Source: Tissierella sp. (GTDB lineage: Bacteria > Bacillota > Clostridia > Tissierellales > Tissierellaceae). Taken from it: a stretch of 38,309 nt of DNA. The stretch is from assembly GCF_029266915.1 (NCBI RefSeq), contig NZ_JARIEF010000068.1, positions 1 to 38,309 on the forward strand, in the 5' to 3' direction. The translations under genes and the position numbers were made by a program. Of the stretch, positions 15,084 through 22,142 are shown one piece after another; position 1 is the stretch's first letter; each line of letters begins with the position of its first letter. The notes under the pieces were generated by a model that was not told where the DNA came from, did no database searches, and saw only the letters and a list, made by a program, of their open reading frames with translations.

Positions 15084-15550
15084 AGATATAAAAGAGAGAT
15101 TCCTCTATTCCGCTAAAGCTTCAATCGGAATGACAATGCTAATGACTACTTCTACAGATATCCATTACTTGCCCTCTCAAGCTTGTCGAGAGATCTCTAC
15201 TTACTTGTCATCTCGAGTTTGTCGAGAGATCTCTATTTACTTTTTCATCTGTCGGATTTTTTCAGCACACACTTCTACGGCCTCCATAATAGATGATCTA
15301 AAACAGAGATTCCTCTATTCCGCTAAAGCTCCAATCGGAATGACAAGGCTAATGACTACTTCTACAGATATCCATTACTTGCCCTCTCAAGCTTGTCGAG
15401 AGAGCTCTACTTACTTGTCATCTCGAGCTTGTCGAGAGATTTCTACTTAGTTGTCATCTCGAGCTTGTCGAGAGATCTCTATTTACTTTTTCATCTGTCG
15501 GCTTTTTTCAGCACACACTTCTACTGCCTCCATAATAGATGATCTAAAAC
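15084..15550. repeat. tandem duplication covering the proC 3' end
   Basis: A unit at about 15084-15304 is repeated at about 15295-15550. Each copy holds the ATTCCG...CGGAATGACAA element, 36-bp palindromic repeats and the last 21 codons of proC. The first copy carries an orphan proC tail (from 15304 down to about 15237) encoding FRSSIMEAVEVCAEK then I (S in the true gene) then RQMKK and stop. The copies are offset by 210 bp at one end and 246 bp at the other, because the second has gained one extra 36-bp repeat. No other gene is visible in 15004-15482. Confidence 0.9.
15169..15486. repeat. five copies of a 36-bp palindromic repeat
   Basis: Copies lie at 15169-15204, 15205-15240, 15379-15414, 15415-15450 and 15451-15486, the first two and last three abutting head to tail. 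The core is TCTCGA-GCTTG-TCGAGA, an inverted repeat able to form a hairpin, followed by GATCTCT and TTAC. Two copies carry the variant CCCTCTCAAGC. The final copy contains the proC stop codon (15483-15485). On the minus strand the core reads TCTCGACAAGCTCGAGATGACA, much like dispersed '...AATGACA' intergenic repeats in many bacterial genomes. Confidence 0.88.
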
Positions 15551-16289
15551 CTGTTCGCTCTAAGCTAATGACTGCTTCTATTGTTGTTCCTCCAGGAGAG
15601 CATACATTATCTTTTAACTTTCCCGGATGCTCTTCGGTCTCTAGAACCATCTTTGCAGATCCCAGAACTGCTTGTGCTGCCATTTTGTAAGCTAGTGGTC
15701 TTGCTAGTCCTTCCTTTACACCCGCGTCTGCCATAGCCTCAATTAAGACAAATATATAGGCTGGTGATGATCCGCATATTGCTGTAAATGCATCCATTAA
15801 GCTCTCATCTATTATTTCTGCCTTACCAAAGCTCTTAAAAATATCTAATACGTCTTGTATTTCTTCTTGATCTAGACAAGCTCCAGGTGAAAGAGCGCTC
15901 ATACCTTCTCCCACAAAAGCTGGAGTGTTTGGCATTGTTTTAATGAACTTTGCTCCTTCTTTTAAGTTTTCTTTTAAAAAATCTAAACTTATTCCAGCTC
16001 CAATAGATATTACCACTGTTTCTTCTTTTATATCTTCTTTAATCACTTCTAATATTCCTTTGTAGAGGTGAGGTTTTACAGCTAAAAATAAAAAATCCGC
16101 CTCCCTAGCAACTTGTTTGTTGTCTAGAGTAGTCCTAATCTTAAACTCTTTTTCTATTTTCTCTAGTGTAGTCTTAGTTTTAGCAGAGACAATTATATCA
16201 TCACTCTCTACTATATCTGATGAAATTATACCCTTTATCATAGCGCTGGCCATATTTCCGCACCCAATAAATCCTATTTTTTTCTTCAT
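15483..16289 (-). CDS. proC: pyrroline-5-carboxylate reductase
   Basis: Catalyses the last step of proline synthesis, NAD(P)H-dependent reduction of 1-pyrroline-5-carboxylate. 268 residues, normal length. The N-terminal Rossmann motif FIGCGNMASAMIKG, the middle LFLAVKPHL and MPNTPAFVGEGM, and the C-terminal family signature SPGGTTIEAV are all present. ATG 16289 lies behind GGAGGAG. The 3' end is embedded in the 36-bp repeats, and the last repeat copy supplies the stop codon. A second, orphan copy of the final 21 codons lies further downstream at 15237-15304. The enzyme appears intact. It is transcribed alone. Confidence 0.95.
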   Translation of the reverse strand: MKKKIGFIGCGNMASAMIKGIISSDIVESDDIIVSAKTKTTLEKIEKEFKIRTTLDNKQVAREADFLFLAVKPHLYKGILEVIKEDIKEETVVISIGAGISLDFLKENLKEGAKFIKTMPNTPAFVGEGMSALSPGACLDQEEIQDVLDIFKSFGKAEIIDESLMDAFTAICGSSPAYIFVLIEAMADAGVKEGLARPLAYKMAAQAVLGSAKMVLETEEHPGKLKDNVCSPGGTTIEAVISLERTGFRSSIMEAVEVCAEKSRQMKK

Positions 16290-16350
16290 CCAATTACTCC
16301 TCCAATTTTTATTCTATTTTTACCTTATTATAACATTTAAACATAAAAAG

Positions 16351-16401
16351 CACTTGCCAGCTCGAATCTATTTTTACTAATTAGATTCGAGCTAGCAAGT
16401 G
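16351..16401 (-). terminator. terminator downstream of antiporter 1
   Basis: Long inverted repeat: CACTTGCCAGCTCGAATCTA (16351-16370) against TAGATTCGAGCTAGCAAGTG (16382-16401), one mismatch. On the minus strand it runs into CTTTTTATG. It lies 50 bp beyond the antiporter stop codon. Confidence 0.87.
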
Positions 16402-16450
16402 TAATATAAATCTTAAATATATATATTAATTCAAATTTTATAGAATATAC

Positions 16451-17692
16451 TTATACTTCTTTAGGACTTAATCCTTTATCAACCTTATTTTTTTCGATAG
16501 TTTCTTTAATTTTACTTCTCTTAGCCATATTTGCTTCGCCTGCTTTTTCTATTCCTATCTTAGTACATATTGGTCCTACTATTTCAAATACCAACACGCT
16601 AAATAGTACAATTGTCGATATTTTAGCTCCAACTGCACCAAGTTCTGCTTTAACTATAGCTGCAAGTCCTATTGAAACTCCCCCAATTGGAAGGAGACTC
16701 ATTCCCAAATACTTCTCAACTGCTTCACTTGCATTTACCCTCTTAGCTCCTAAGTTTGATCCTATGATCTTACCAGCTGCTCTTGCTGTTATATAGACTA
16801 TCCCAATAAGTCCCACACTCGATAGAACTCTTATATCTAAACTCGCTCCAGCTAATGTAAAAAACATCAGGTAAACCGGCGGTGTTATATTAGTTAGCAA
16901 GCTAAAAATTCTTTGAGATTTCGGTAGCACATTTACTAGTGTTGCGCTCATCATCATACAGGTAAGAAGAGGCGATAAACTAAATACGTTAGCAAGTCCT
17001 GCGCCGGCTAATATAAATCCAACTAAAACCGATAATAATATATCTTCTGATCTGCTATGTCTTGATAAGTAGCTTAAAAGTACTCCAAGTATAAATCCTA
17101 ATAATAGCGAGCCGCCTATCTCAAGTAAAGGTGTAAATATCAGGCTAAATGCCGTAATATCACCCATTCCACTTGTAAGTTTAGCAATTGATAAACATAA
17201 CCCAAATAACATAATTCCAAGCGCATCATCTATTGCAACTACTGGAAGTATTGTATTAACCAGTGGTCCTTTTGCTCTTAATTCTCTTATAACCAGCACA
17301 ATTCCTGCAGGTGCTGTTGCAGTTGCTATACTTGCTATAACAAGGCTAAATCCTAAGTCTTGCCTGAAGATTACAAACATGCATAAAAATACCAGTACCA
17401 TAGTAGCTATGAACTGGAATAGTGTTATTGTCATAATCTTTTTTCCGACCTTTTTCATATCCTCTAATAAAAATTCACTTCCAATACTAAAAGCAATTGC
17501 TCCAAGTGCAATTTCGTTAAGTATACCCATGCTTCCAATATCCGCTGACTGTATAACATTTAAAAAAGACGGTCCAATTAGGAGACCCCCTATTATATAT
17601 CCAGAAATATTTGGTAATTTAAAGAAATTAGCAACCCGTCCCCCGACAAGTCCTATAAAAACAATGATACTTAATTTAAAAAGTAAATCCAA
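16451..17692 (-). CDS. CPA2-family cation:proton antiporter (copy 1)
   Basis: 413-residue membrane protein (PF00999), about 12-13 helices. The ion-binding acidic pair is D155-D156 in VVAIDDALG, and the extended-chain region TATAPAGIVLVIREL precedes it. Exchanges Na+ or K+ for H+ across the membrane. The start is TTG 17692; GGAGG lies 11 nt upstream. An ATG nearer the site (17700-17702) is one base out of frame because of a T8 run. Starting both antiporters of this window at TTG puts their D155-D156 in exact register. It differs from the copy at 22143 in its longer basic C-terminal tail (about 15-20 residues), possibly regulatory. No KTN/TrkA domain is present. Confidence 0.9.
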   Translation of the reverse strand: MDLLFKLSIIVFIGLVGGRVANFFKLPNISGYIIGGLLIGPSFLNVIQSADIGSMGILNEIALGAIAFSIGSEFLLEDMKKVGKKIMTITLFQFIATMVLVFLCMFVIFRQDLGFSLVIASIATATAPAGIVLVIRELRAKGPLVNTILPVVAIDDALGIMLFGLCLSIAKLTSGMGDITAFSLIFTPLLEIGGSLLLGFILGVLLSYLSRHSRSEDILLSVLVGFILAGAGLANVFSLSPLLTCMMMSATLVNVLPKSQRIFSLLTNITPPVYLMFFTLAGASLDIRVLSSVGLIGIVYITARAAGKIIGSNLGAKRVNASEAVEKYLGMSLLPIGGVSIGLAAIVKAELGAVGAKISTIVLFSVLVFEIVGPICTKIGIEKAGEANMAKRSKIKETIEKNKVDKGLSPKEV

Positions 17693-17749
17693 AAAAAATC
17701 ATGCCTCCATATAATATTTATTTATTTAATATTGTTTTCTATTAACTCT

Positions 17750-17778
17750 AGTATACTACATATTCTAAGAATGTGCAA
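17750..17778 (-). promoter_or_regulatory. sigma-A promoter of antiporter 1
   Basis: Minus-strand TTGCAC (17773-17778) and TATACT (17750-17755) with a 17-bp spacer, about 60 bp before the start codon. The antiporter therefore does not depend on the sigma-54 promoter of the upstream desulfidase gene. Confidence 0.78.
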
Positions 17779-17886
17779 ATTTAGGGATTTAAAAGCACTT
17801 TTCACAAAATCTAGAGCTAAGTCTTGAGCTTTAATATTCAATAAAATACTATTTGGAGGCACATTTATACTTGTTTAATCTCAATT

Positions 17887-19179
17887 TTAGTGTGTTAACA
17901 TTATATTAATAATTTCCTCATCTGCTGATTTCATACCTTCGTTACAGAATTTACCTAAGTTTTTGATAGTAGTATCTGCATCAGGATTGGTTATTCCATC
18001 ATAATCACCAATTACAATTCCTGCCATAGCAAGTTTTGCCTGTATAATTGCTTCTGAAGATGCAGTTGATAATTTAAATGAGCATCCACCTTTCGCTCCA
18101 TCACATACCATACCTGTTAAGGTTCCTACCATATTTTTAATAGCAGTTCCTATTTGTTCCAAACTTCCCTCTAGCATCCATACAATAGATGCAGACGCTC
18201 CAATTCCTGCTGCTATAGCACAAGCACATACAGGTGACAGATTACCGGTAAAGATTTTTATATAAGCTGTAGTAAGGTGACTAAAGGCTAAACTTCGAGC
18301 TAGTTTTTCATCATCACAACCTATATGTTCACACATAACCGCTGGTGGAATTATTGCAGTTATACCCTGGTTTCCACTTCCGGCACTGCTCATAACTGGC
18401 ATATTTATTCCAGACATCCTAGCATCGCACGCTGCTGACGTTAAAACTCTCGCCTGATTTATAACATCCTTTTGCATTACTCCTTCATCCATAAGTATAT
18501 TCATAGCAGCTCCAATTCCAGGTCCTGATTTTTCATCAAGTCCAACTTGTGCTATATCCATATTTACTTTTACTCCTTCTAATAAAAAACTTATATCAGA
18601 AAATTCTACAGTTTCTACAAAATTCTTTATATCTTTTAATGTAACTTCTTTAAGATAATCGTTTTTATTGCTAATAACTTTTCCATTTGTATCTATATCA
18701 AGCAGAACTTCTCCAGCTGCTTCTACATATACTATATTTGTATGGCTATTCTTTATTCTGCAAGTACCTTTTCCCTGATCTGTTTCTACTTGAGCTTCTA
18801 TAAAGAAATTTCCTTTTTTATCTTCTAAAATTACCTCTACCAAATCCCTATTTAATAAATCTCTAGCTTCAAGCTTAGTATCTTCATCTACATTTCTAAA
18901 AACCTGCAAATTAAGTGATGCGTCCCCGCAAGTTACTCCAAGAGCGGCCGCAAAAACAAGACCAACTTCTTCTGTCCCTGGTATGCCTACACCCATTCCA
19001 TTTTTGTAAATATTAGGACTTACCATAACCTTAATAGATTTTACTTCTCCCTTAACACCTTCATATGCTTTAGCAGCTGCCAATCCTACTGCTACTGGCT
19101 CAGTGCATCCAAGTGCTGGTTTTACACCATCTACAAGGGATTGTAATAGTTTTTCATTATATTTAATCTTGTTACTCAT
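17887..19179 (-). CDS. L-cysteine desulfidase family protein (UPF0597/CyuA-type)
   Basis: 430-residue cytosolic enzyme of the serine-dehydratase-alpha-like/UPF0597 family, whose characterised members are oxygen-sensitive Fe-S L-cysteine desulfidases that convert cysteine to H2S, ammonia and pyruvate. Visible signatures: GCTEPVAVGLAAAKA with Cys25, SSAGSGNQGI, the Cys-rich CACAIAAG, and GMVCDGAKGGC near the C-terminus, the likely cluster ligands. Start ATG 19179 with AAAGG 8-10 nt upstream; an ATG at 19188 is too close to that site. It has a sigma-54 promoter and stands directly downstream of a sigma-54 activator gene, fitting the cdsB-cdsR arrangement known from Clostridioides difficile. Serine as a substrate cannot be excluded. 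Confidence 0.88.
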   Translation of the reverse strand: MSNKIKYNEKLLQSLVDGVKPALGCTEPVAVGLAAAKAYEGVKGEVKSIKVMVSPNIYKNGMGVGIPGTEEVGLVFAAALGVTCGDASLNLQVFRNVDEDTKLEARDLLNRDLVEVILEDKKGNFFIEAQVETDQGKGTCRIKNSHTNIVYVEAAGEVLLDIDTNGKVISNKNDYLKEVTLKDIKNFVETVEFSDISFLLEGVKVNMDIAQVGLDEKSGPGIGAAMNILMDEGVMQKDVINQARVLTSAACDARMSGINMPVMSSAGSGNQGITAIIPPAVMCEHIGCDDEKLARSLAFSHLTTAYIKIFTGNLSPVCACAIAAGIGASASIVWMLEGSLEQIGTAIKNMVGTLTGMVCDGAKGGCSFKLSTASSEAIIQAKLAMAGIVIGDYDGITNPDADTTIKNLGKFCNEGMKSADEEIINIMLTH

Positions 19180-19248
19180 ATATATCATCCTTTCATAAGC
19201 ATCCTTAGTAATCTTTTAATAATCTTTTAATCATGTTATTAATATATA

Positions 19249-19266
19249 ATGCAAGTTTTGTGCCAA
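19249..19266 (-). promoter_or_regulatory. sigma-54 (-24/-12) promoter
   Basis: On the minus strand: TTGGCAC, five bases (AAAAC), TTGCAT, an essentially perfect match to the TGGCAC-N5-TTGC consensus with invariant GG and GC 10 bp apart. It lies about 70 bp upstream of the desulfidase ATG and downstream of the gene for a sigma-54 activator, the only such activator in the window. Confidence 0.92.
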
Positions 19267-19346
19267 CAATTTAATTTAAGTTTTTTATTTATATACTTTC
19301 TTAAAGCTTGTACTAGGCTTATTATAGAAACTCAATAAAAAAATAA

Positions 19347-19381
19347 GGAAATTCTATAGACTTATCTTCTATAGAATTTCC
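19347..19381 (-). terminator. terminator of the sigma-54 activator gene
   Basis: Perfect 14-bp arms GGAAATTCTATAGA (19347-19360) and TCTATAGAATTTCC (19368-19381) with a 7-nt loop; on the minus strand followed by TTATTTTTTTATT. It separates activator and target transcripts. It also lies about 80-115 bp upstream of the -24 element, the usual distance of an activator-binding dyad. Confidence 0.88.
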
Positions 19382-19417
19382 CATTAGTGGAAACGCCATT
19401 CTCATTTTTAGAAAACT

Positions 19418-21190
19418 TTATTCATTTATTTTTCTGTAGAGTGTTGTTAGTCCTATTCCAAGTTTTTCAGCAACCTTTTTCTTACCTTCCACAGTATCAC
19501 CATATTCTTCCATAAAGGTTCTTATAACATTTTTTTCAAACTCTACTTTCAAATTCTCAAGACTGGTATTTTTTTTGTCTTTATCTTCTATTTTAAAATC
19601 TCCTATAATACTATTTTTGCTTGCCTCTGCCATATATTCAGGCAAGTTTTCTATCTTAATAAATTTATCTGTTGCAAAACACACCCCGTGTTCAAGTATG
19701 TTTTCAAGTTCCCTTATATTTCCCGGAAAATCATAGTTTGAAAACAAGCTCTTTACATCTTCTGAAATAAACTTAAGCTCTTTGTTCATTCTGTTGCAGA
19801 GTCTTTCTATTATATATTCAGAAAGAACTAGAACGTCTCCTTCTCTCTTCTTTAGAGACGGCAATTTTACGGGTATAACATTTAACCTATAATAAAGATC
19901 CAGCCTAAAGCTACCTTCATCTACCATAGTTTTTAAATCCTTATGTGTAGCGGATATAACTCTTACATTTATATCTATAGCTTCACTTCCTCCAAGTCTA
20001 TCTATTGTTCGCTCTTGAAGTACTCTCAAAAGTTTTGTTTGGAGAAATATAGGAAGATCTCCTATTTCATCTAAAAATAGAGTCCCATTGTTAGCAAGCT
20101 CAACTTTACCCTTTTTTCCTGCATTGTCTGCTCCTGTAAATGCACCCTTTTCATATCCAAATAGTTCTGACTCAATTAGATTTTCAGGAATACTAGCGCA
20201 GTTTATAGCTATAAACGGTCCTTCCCGTCTAGAACTTTCATTGTGTATGGATCTAGCAAATAGTTCCTTACCAGTTCCACTCTCTCCTTCTATCAGTATC
20301 GTAGAGTCAGTTCCAGCTACTATTTTAGCTTTATTTATTGCTCTAAGAAGAGGCTTACTTGTTCCTATTATATCTTTAAAAAATATTTTTTCTTTTTTAT
20401 CATAAGTTTTAGCCAGATTTATAATATTGCTTAGAAATTCAAAGCTTATCATAACAGAAAATTCATTATCTCTTAGCATAATTTTATTTATAGTATATAA
20501 TACCCTTACCTTCTTATCTTTTATAGTCCAAAGATCAACTATTTCCTGTCCTCCATTATCTATAAGCTTTATATCATTTATAAACTTATCAATATTATTT
20601 TCTATAATCTTCTGGTTGGATATATTTATATCTAATATCTGAAGGGCCTTGCTGTTTATATGTATTATTTCTTCCTCAGAATTTAGTATGATTATTCCTT
20701 TATTCAAGCAGTTTATGATCTCATTGACCTCGGTTGTATTTTTTTTAAGTTTATTGCTTATCTTAATATCTATTATATCTCGTTCCACTATATCAACTGT
20801 TTGTTTAAGCATGTTAAAGTATTCTTCTTGTTTTATCTTTATTAAATCGGCCTGAGCTTTATCAAAACTCGCAAAGCAAATTACTCCTACCGTCTCTCCA
20901 TCATCTCGTATAGGATAAATCATATTTGCAAATTCCCGGCAGTTATCTCTGTTAGAACAATTTATACATTCTTCCTCTCTACTTAAGTTTATTATAGGCT
21001 CACCTGTTTTAAGAACTCTTGCAAACAAGGAGTCATCGGCACAGGCATCATCTATTTTAGTAAAAAAATCCCCAGTTCCTACTATTCTAGTTAAGTTTTT
21101 ATCTGCAATAGCAACCTCTATATTTAGAGCCAAAGCTACAGTTTGGGCTAGGTTTTGCATTTTATATTGTATCAGCCTTAAGTAAGACAT
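19418..21190 (-). CDS. sigma-54-dependent activator, likely cysteine-responsive (CdsR-like)
   Basis: 590-residue activator. N-terminal sensory region (about 1-130) with a cysteine set C50, C75, C78, C84 in EECINCSNRDNC, which could bind metal or sense thiols. Then a PAS-like domain (about 155-255), the AAA+ core (about 270-510) with Walker A GESGTGKE (302-309), GAFTGA (349-354) for sigma-54 contact and Walker B LFLDEIGD, and a C-terminal Fis-type HTH (KKVAEKLGIGLTTLYRKI). Start ATG 21190 behind GAAAGGTG. It is expected to activate the sigma-54 promoter of the adjacent cysteine-desulfidase gene. The ligand is inferred from context. The gene is divergent from a RemA-like gene. Confidence 0.92.
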   Translation of the reverse strand: MSYLRLIQYKMQNLAQTVALALNIEVAIADKNLTRIVGTGDFFTKIDDACADDSLFARVLKTGEPIINLSREEECINCSNRDNCREFANMIYPIRDDGETVGVICFASFDKAQADLIKIKQEEYFNMLKQTVDIVERDIIDIKISNKLKKNTTEVNEIINCLNKGIIILNSEEEIIHINSKALQILDINISNQKIIENNIDKFINDIKLIDNGGQEIVDLWTIKDKKVRVLYTINKIMLRDNEFSVMISFEFLSNIINLAKTYDKKEKIFFKDIIGTSKPLLRAINKAKIVAGTDSTILIEGESGTGKELFARSIHNESSRREGPFIAINCASIPENLIESELFGYEKGAFTGADNAGKKGKVELANNGTLFLDEIGDLPIFLQTKLLRVLQERTIDRLGGSEAIDINVRVISATHKDLKTMVDEGSFRLDLYYRLNVIPVKLPSLKKREGDVLVLSEYIIERLCNRMNKELKFISEDVKSLFSNYDFPGNIRELENILEHGVCFATDKFIKIENLPEYMAEASKNSIIGDFKIEDKDKKNTSLENLKVEFEKNVIRTFMEEYGDTVEGKKKVAEKLGIGLTTLYRKINE

Positions 21191-21352
21191 ATCTATCACC
21201 TTTCAATCTTTTTTCTATTTCCCTATAATCTTATTATATCAAATAAAATTATAAATACTGAAAAATATTAGTTTATTTGAATATTTGGGTATAGTATCAG
21301 TGAACAGATTCACATCTACAAAGTCAGTTTTTATTAAATGGGGGTGAATATT

Positions 21353-21727
21353 TTGGAAATCAGAAAGCATGTTATTGTTCCTCTGGGCTATGGGAAATTT
21401 ATTCGTTCTGACAAAATAGTAGGTCTTGAACCTATAGAAGATGACAGAGGCCCTGGAAAGAGAACATATGTCTACGTAGAAGATATTGATAAGCCTATGG
21501 TTGCTTCTAGAACTGAAAACTCTATCCTATCTAGTATGGTCGAAACTCCTAAAGAATTCATTGAAGCTACCGCTGCCTTGGAACTCTTGCAGGATATACT
21601 AGATGATATAACTCAAATAGGACCTATGCTTAAAAAGAGTATAAAAAAGGAAGCAAAACTTGATTTAGAAAAAATTGCTATGAGAATTGAAGAAATTTTA
21701 AATCATGAAATTGATGATTTAAATTAA
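21353..21727 (+). CDS. RemA/DUF370-like small protein with helical C-terminus
   Basis: About 124 residues from the TTG at 21353, with GGGGGTG 6 nt upstream; an ATG at 21338 precedes that site and has none of its own. The first ~60 residues (HVIVPLGYGKFIRSDKIVGL, EPIEDDRGPGKRTYVYVE, KPMVASRTENSIL) resemble the RemA/DUF370 fold of small DNA-binding regulators: a short strand, an 'I..ERI' strand and a later regulatory-type strand. The C-terminal ~60 residues are helical (ATAALELLQDILDDI, LDLEKIAMRIEEIL), absent from RemA. A DNA-binding or assembly role is a guess. Lone plus-strand gene, divergent from the sigma-54 activator. Confidence 0.6.
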   Translation: MEIRKHVIVPLGYGKFIRSDKIVGLEPIEDDRGPGKRTYVYVEDIDKPMVASRTENSILSSMVETPKEFIEATAALELLQDILDDITQIGPMLKKSIKKEAKLDLEKIAMRIEEILNHEIDDLN

Positions 21728-21760
21728 AAAAAGCTATTTTTTATAAATAGCTTTTTTTAT
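21726..21760. terminator. bidirectional terminator
   Basis: AAAAAAAGCTATTT and AAATAGCTTTTTTT around a short T/A loop, flanked by A- and T-runs. It lies between the convergent RemA-like and PII-like genes and serves both. Confidence 0.88.
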
Positions 21761-21775
21761 AGATTTATATATAAT

Positions 21776-22120
21776 TTATAGCTTCATTCCATAAACATTG
21801 TTTACAGGCATTGTAAACATCATACCAATACCAGGTTCATATACATCTCCAAAAACTTCTTTTGCAGCTCTTACAGCTTTTGCTAGGGTTTCTTCATCTT
21901 CTATAACTGTAAAAACGGTCTTATTATAAGGTCTTGAATTATCTATCATAGATCTTATCTTTCCAAAGAAAGGTTCATTACCGTGACCTCCATGGTTCAT
22001 AGCAAATCCCATGCCCTGGCTGTCTAATATAGTAGCTCCTTTTACACCTATTTCTATAAACTTATCTAATAACTCTTCTAGATAATTAGGTTTGTTTAAT
22101 ACAATAAATAATACGTTCAT
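21776..22120 (-). CDS. PII-like signalling protein linked to an antiporter
   Basis: 114 residues from ATG 22120, behind GGGTGGAGA; the longer reading begins inside the antiporter gene. The fold pattern is ferredoxin-like, as in PII proteins: MNVLFIVLNKPNYLEELLDKF, VKGATILDSQGMG, a mobile-loop-like stretch NHGGHGNEPFFGKIRS, KTVFTVIEDEETLAKAVRAAKEVFGD. The His/Gly-rich T-loop is short and lacks the uridylylation Tyr of GlnB-type PII. It follows the antiporter stop by 22 bp and shares its promoter. A nucleotide-sensing regulator of the antiporter is therefore plausible, by analogy with PII-like proteins that regulate other transporters, but no ligand is known. Confidence 0.68.
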   Translation of the reverse strand: MNVLFIVLNKPNYLEELLDKFIEIGVKGATILDSQGMGFAMNHGGHGNEPFFGKIRSMIDNSRPYNKTVFTVIEDEETLAKAVRAAKEVFGDVYEPGIGMMFTMPVNNVYGMKL

Positions 22121-22142
22121 TATTTTTCTCCACCCTTTCTCA

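Noticed and set aside
15169-15486. 36-bp direct repeats that could suggest a CRISPR array
   Set aside because: The copies abut without spacers, form only groups of two and three, lie inside a larger tandem duplication and overlap the end of proC. No cas gene is visible.
15061-15690. Plus-strand open frames of 129 and 79 residues
   Set aside because: They are translations of the tandem repeats and of the antisense of proC; no ribosome binding site or protein family.
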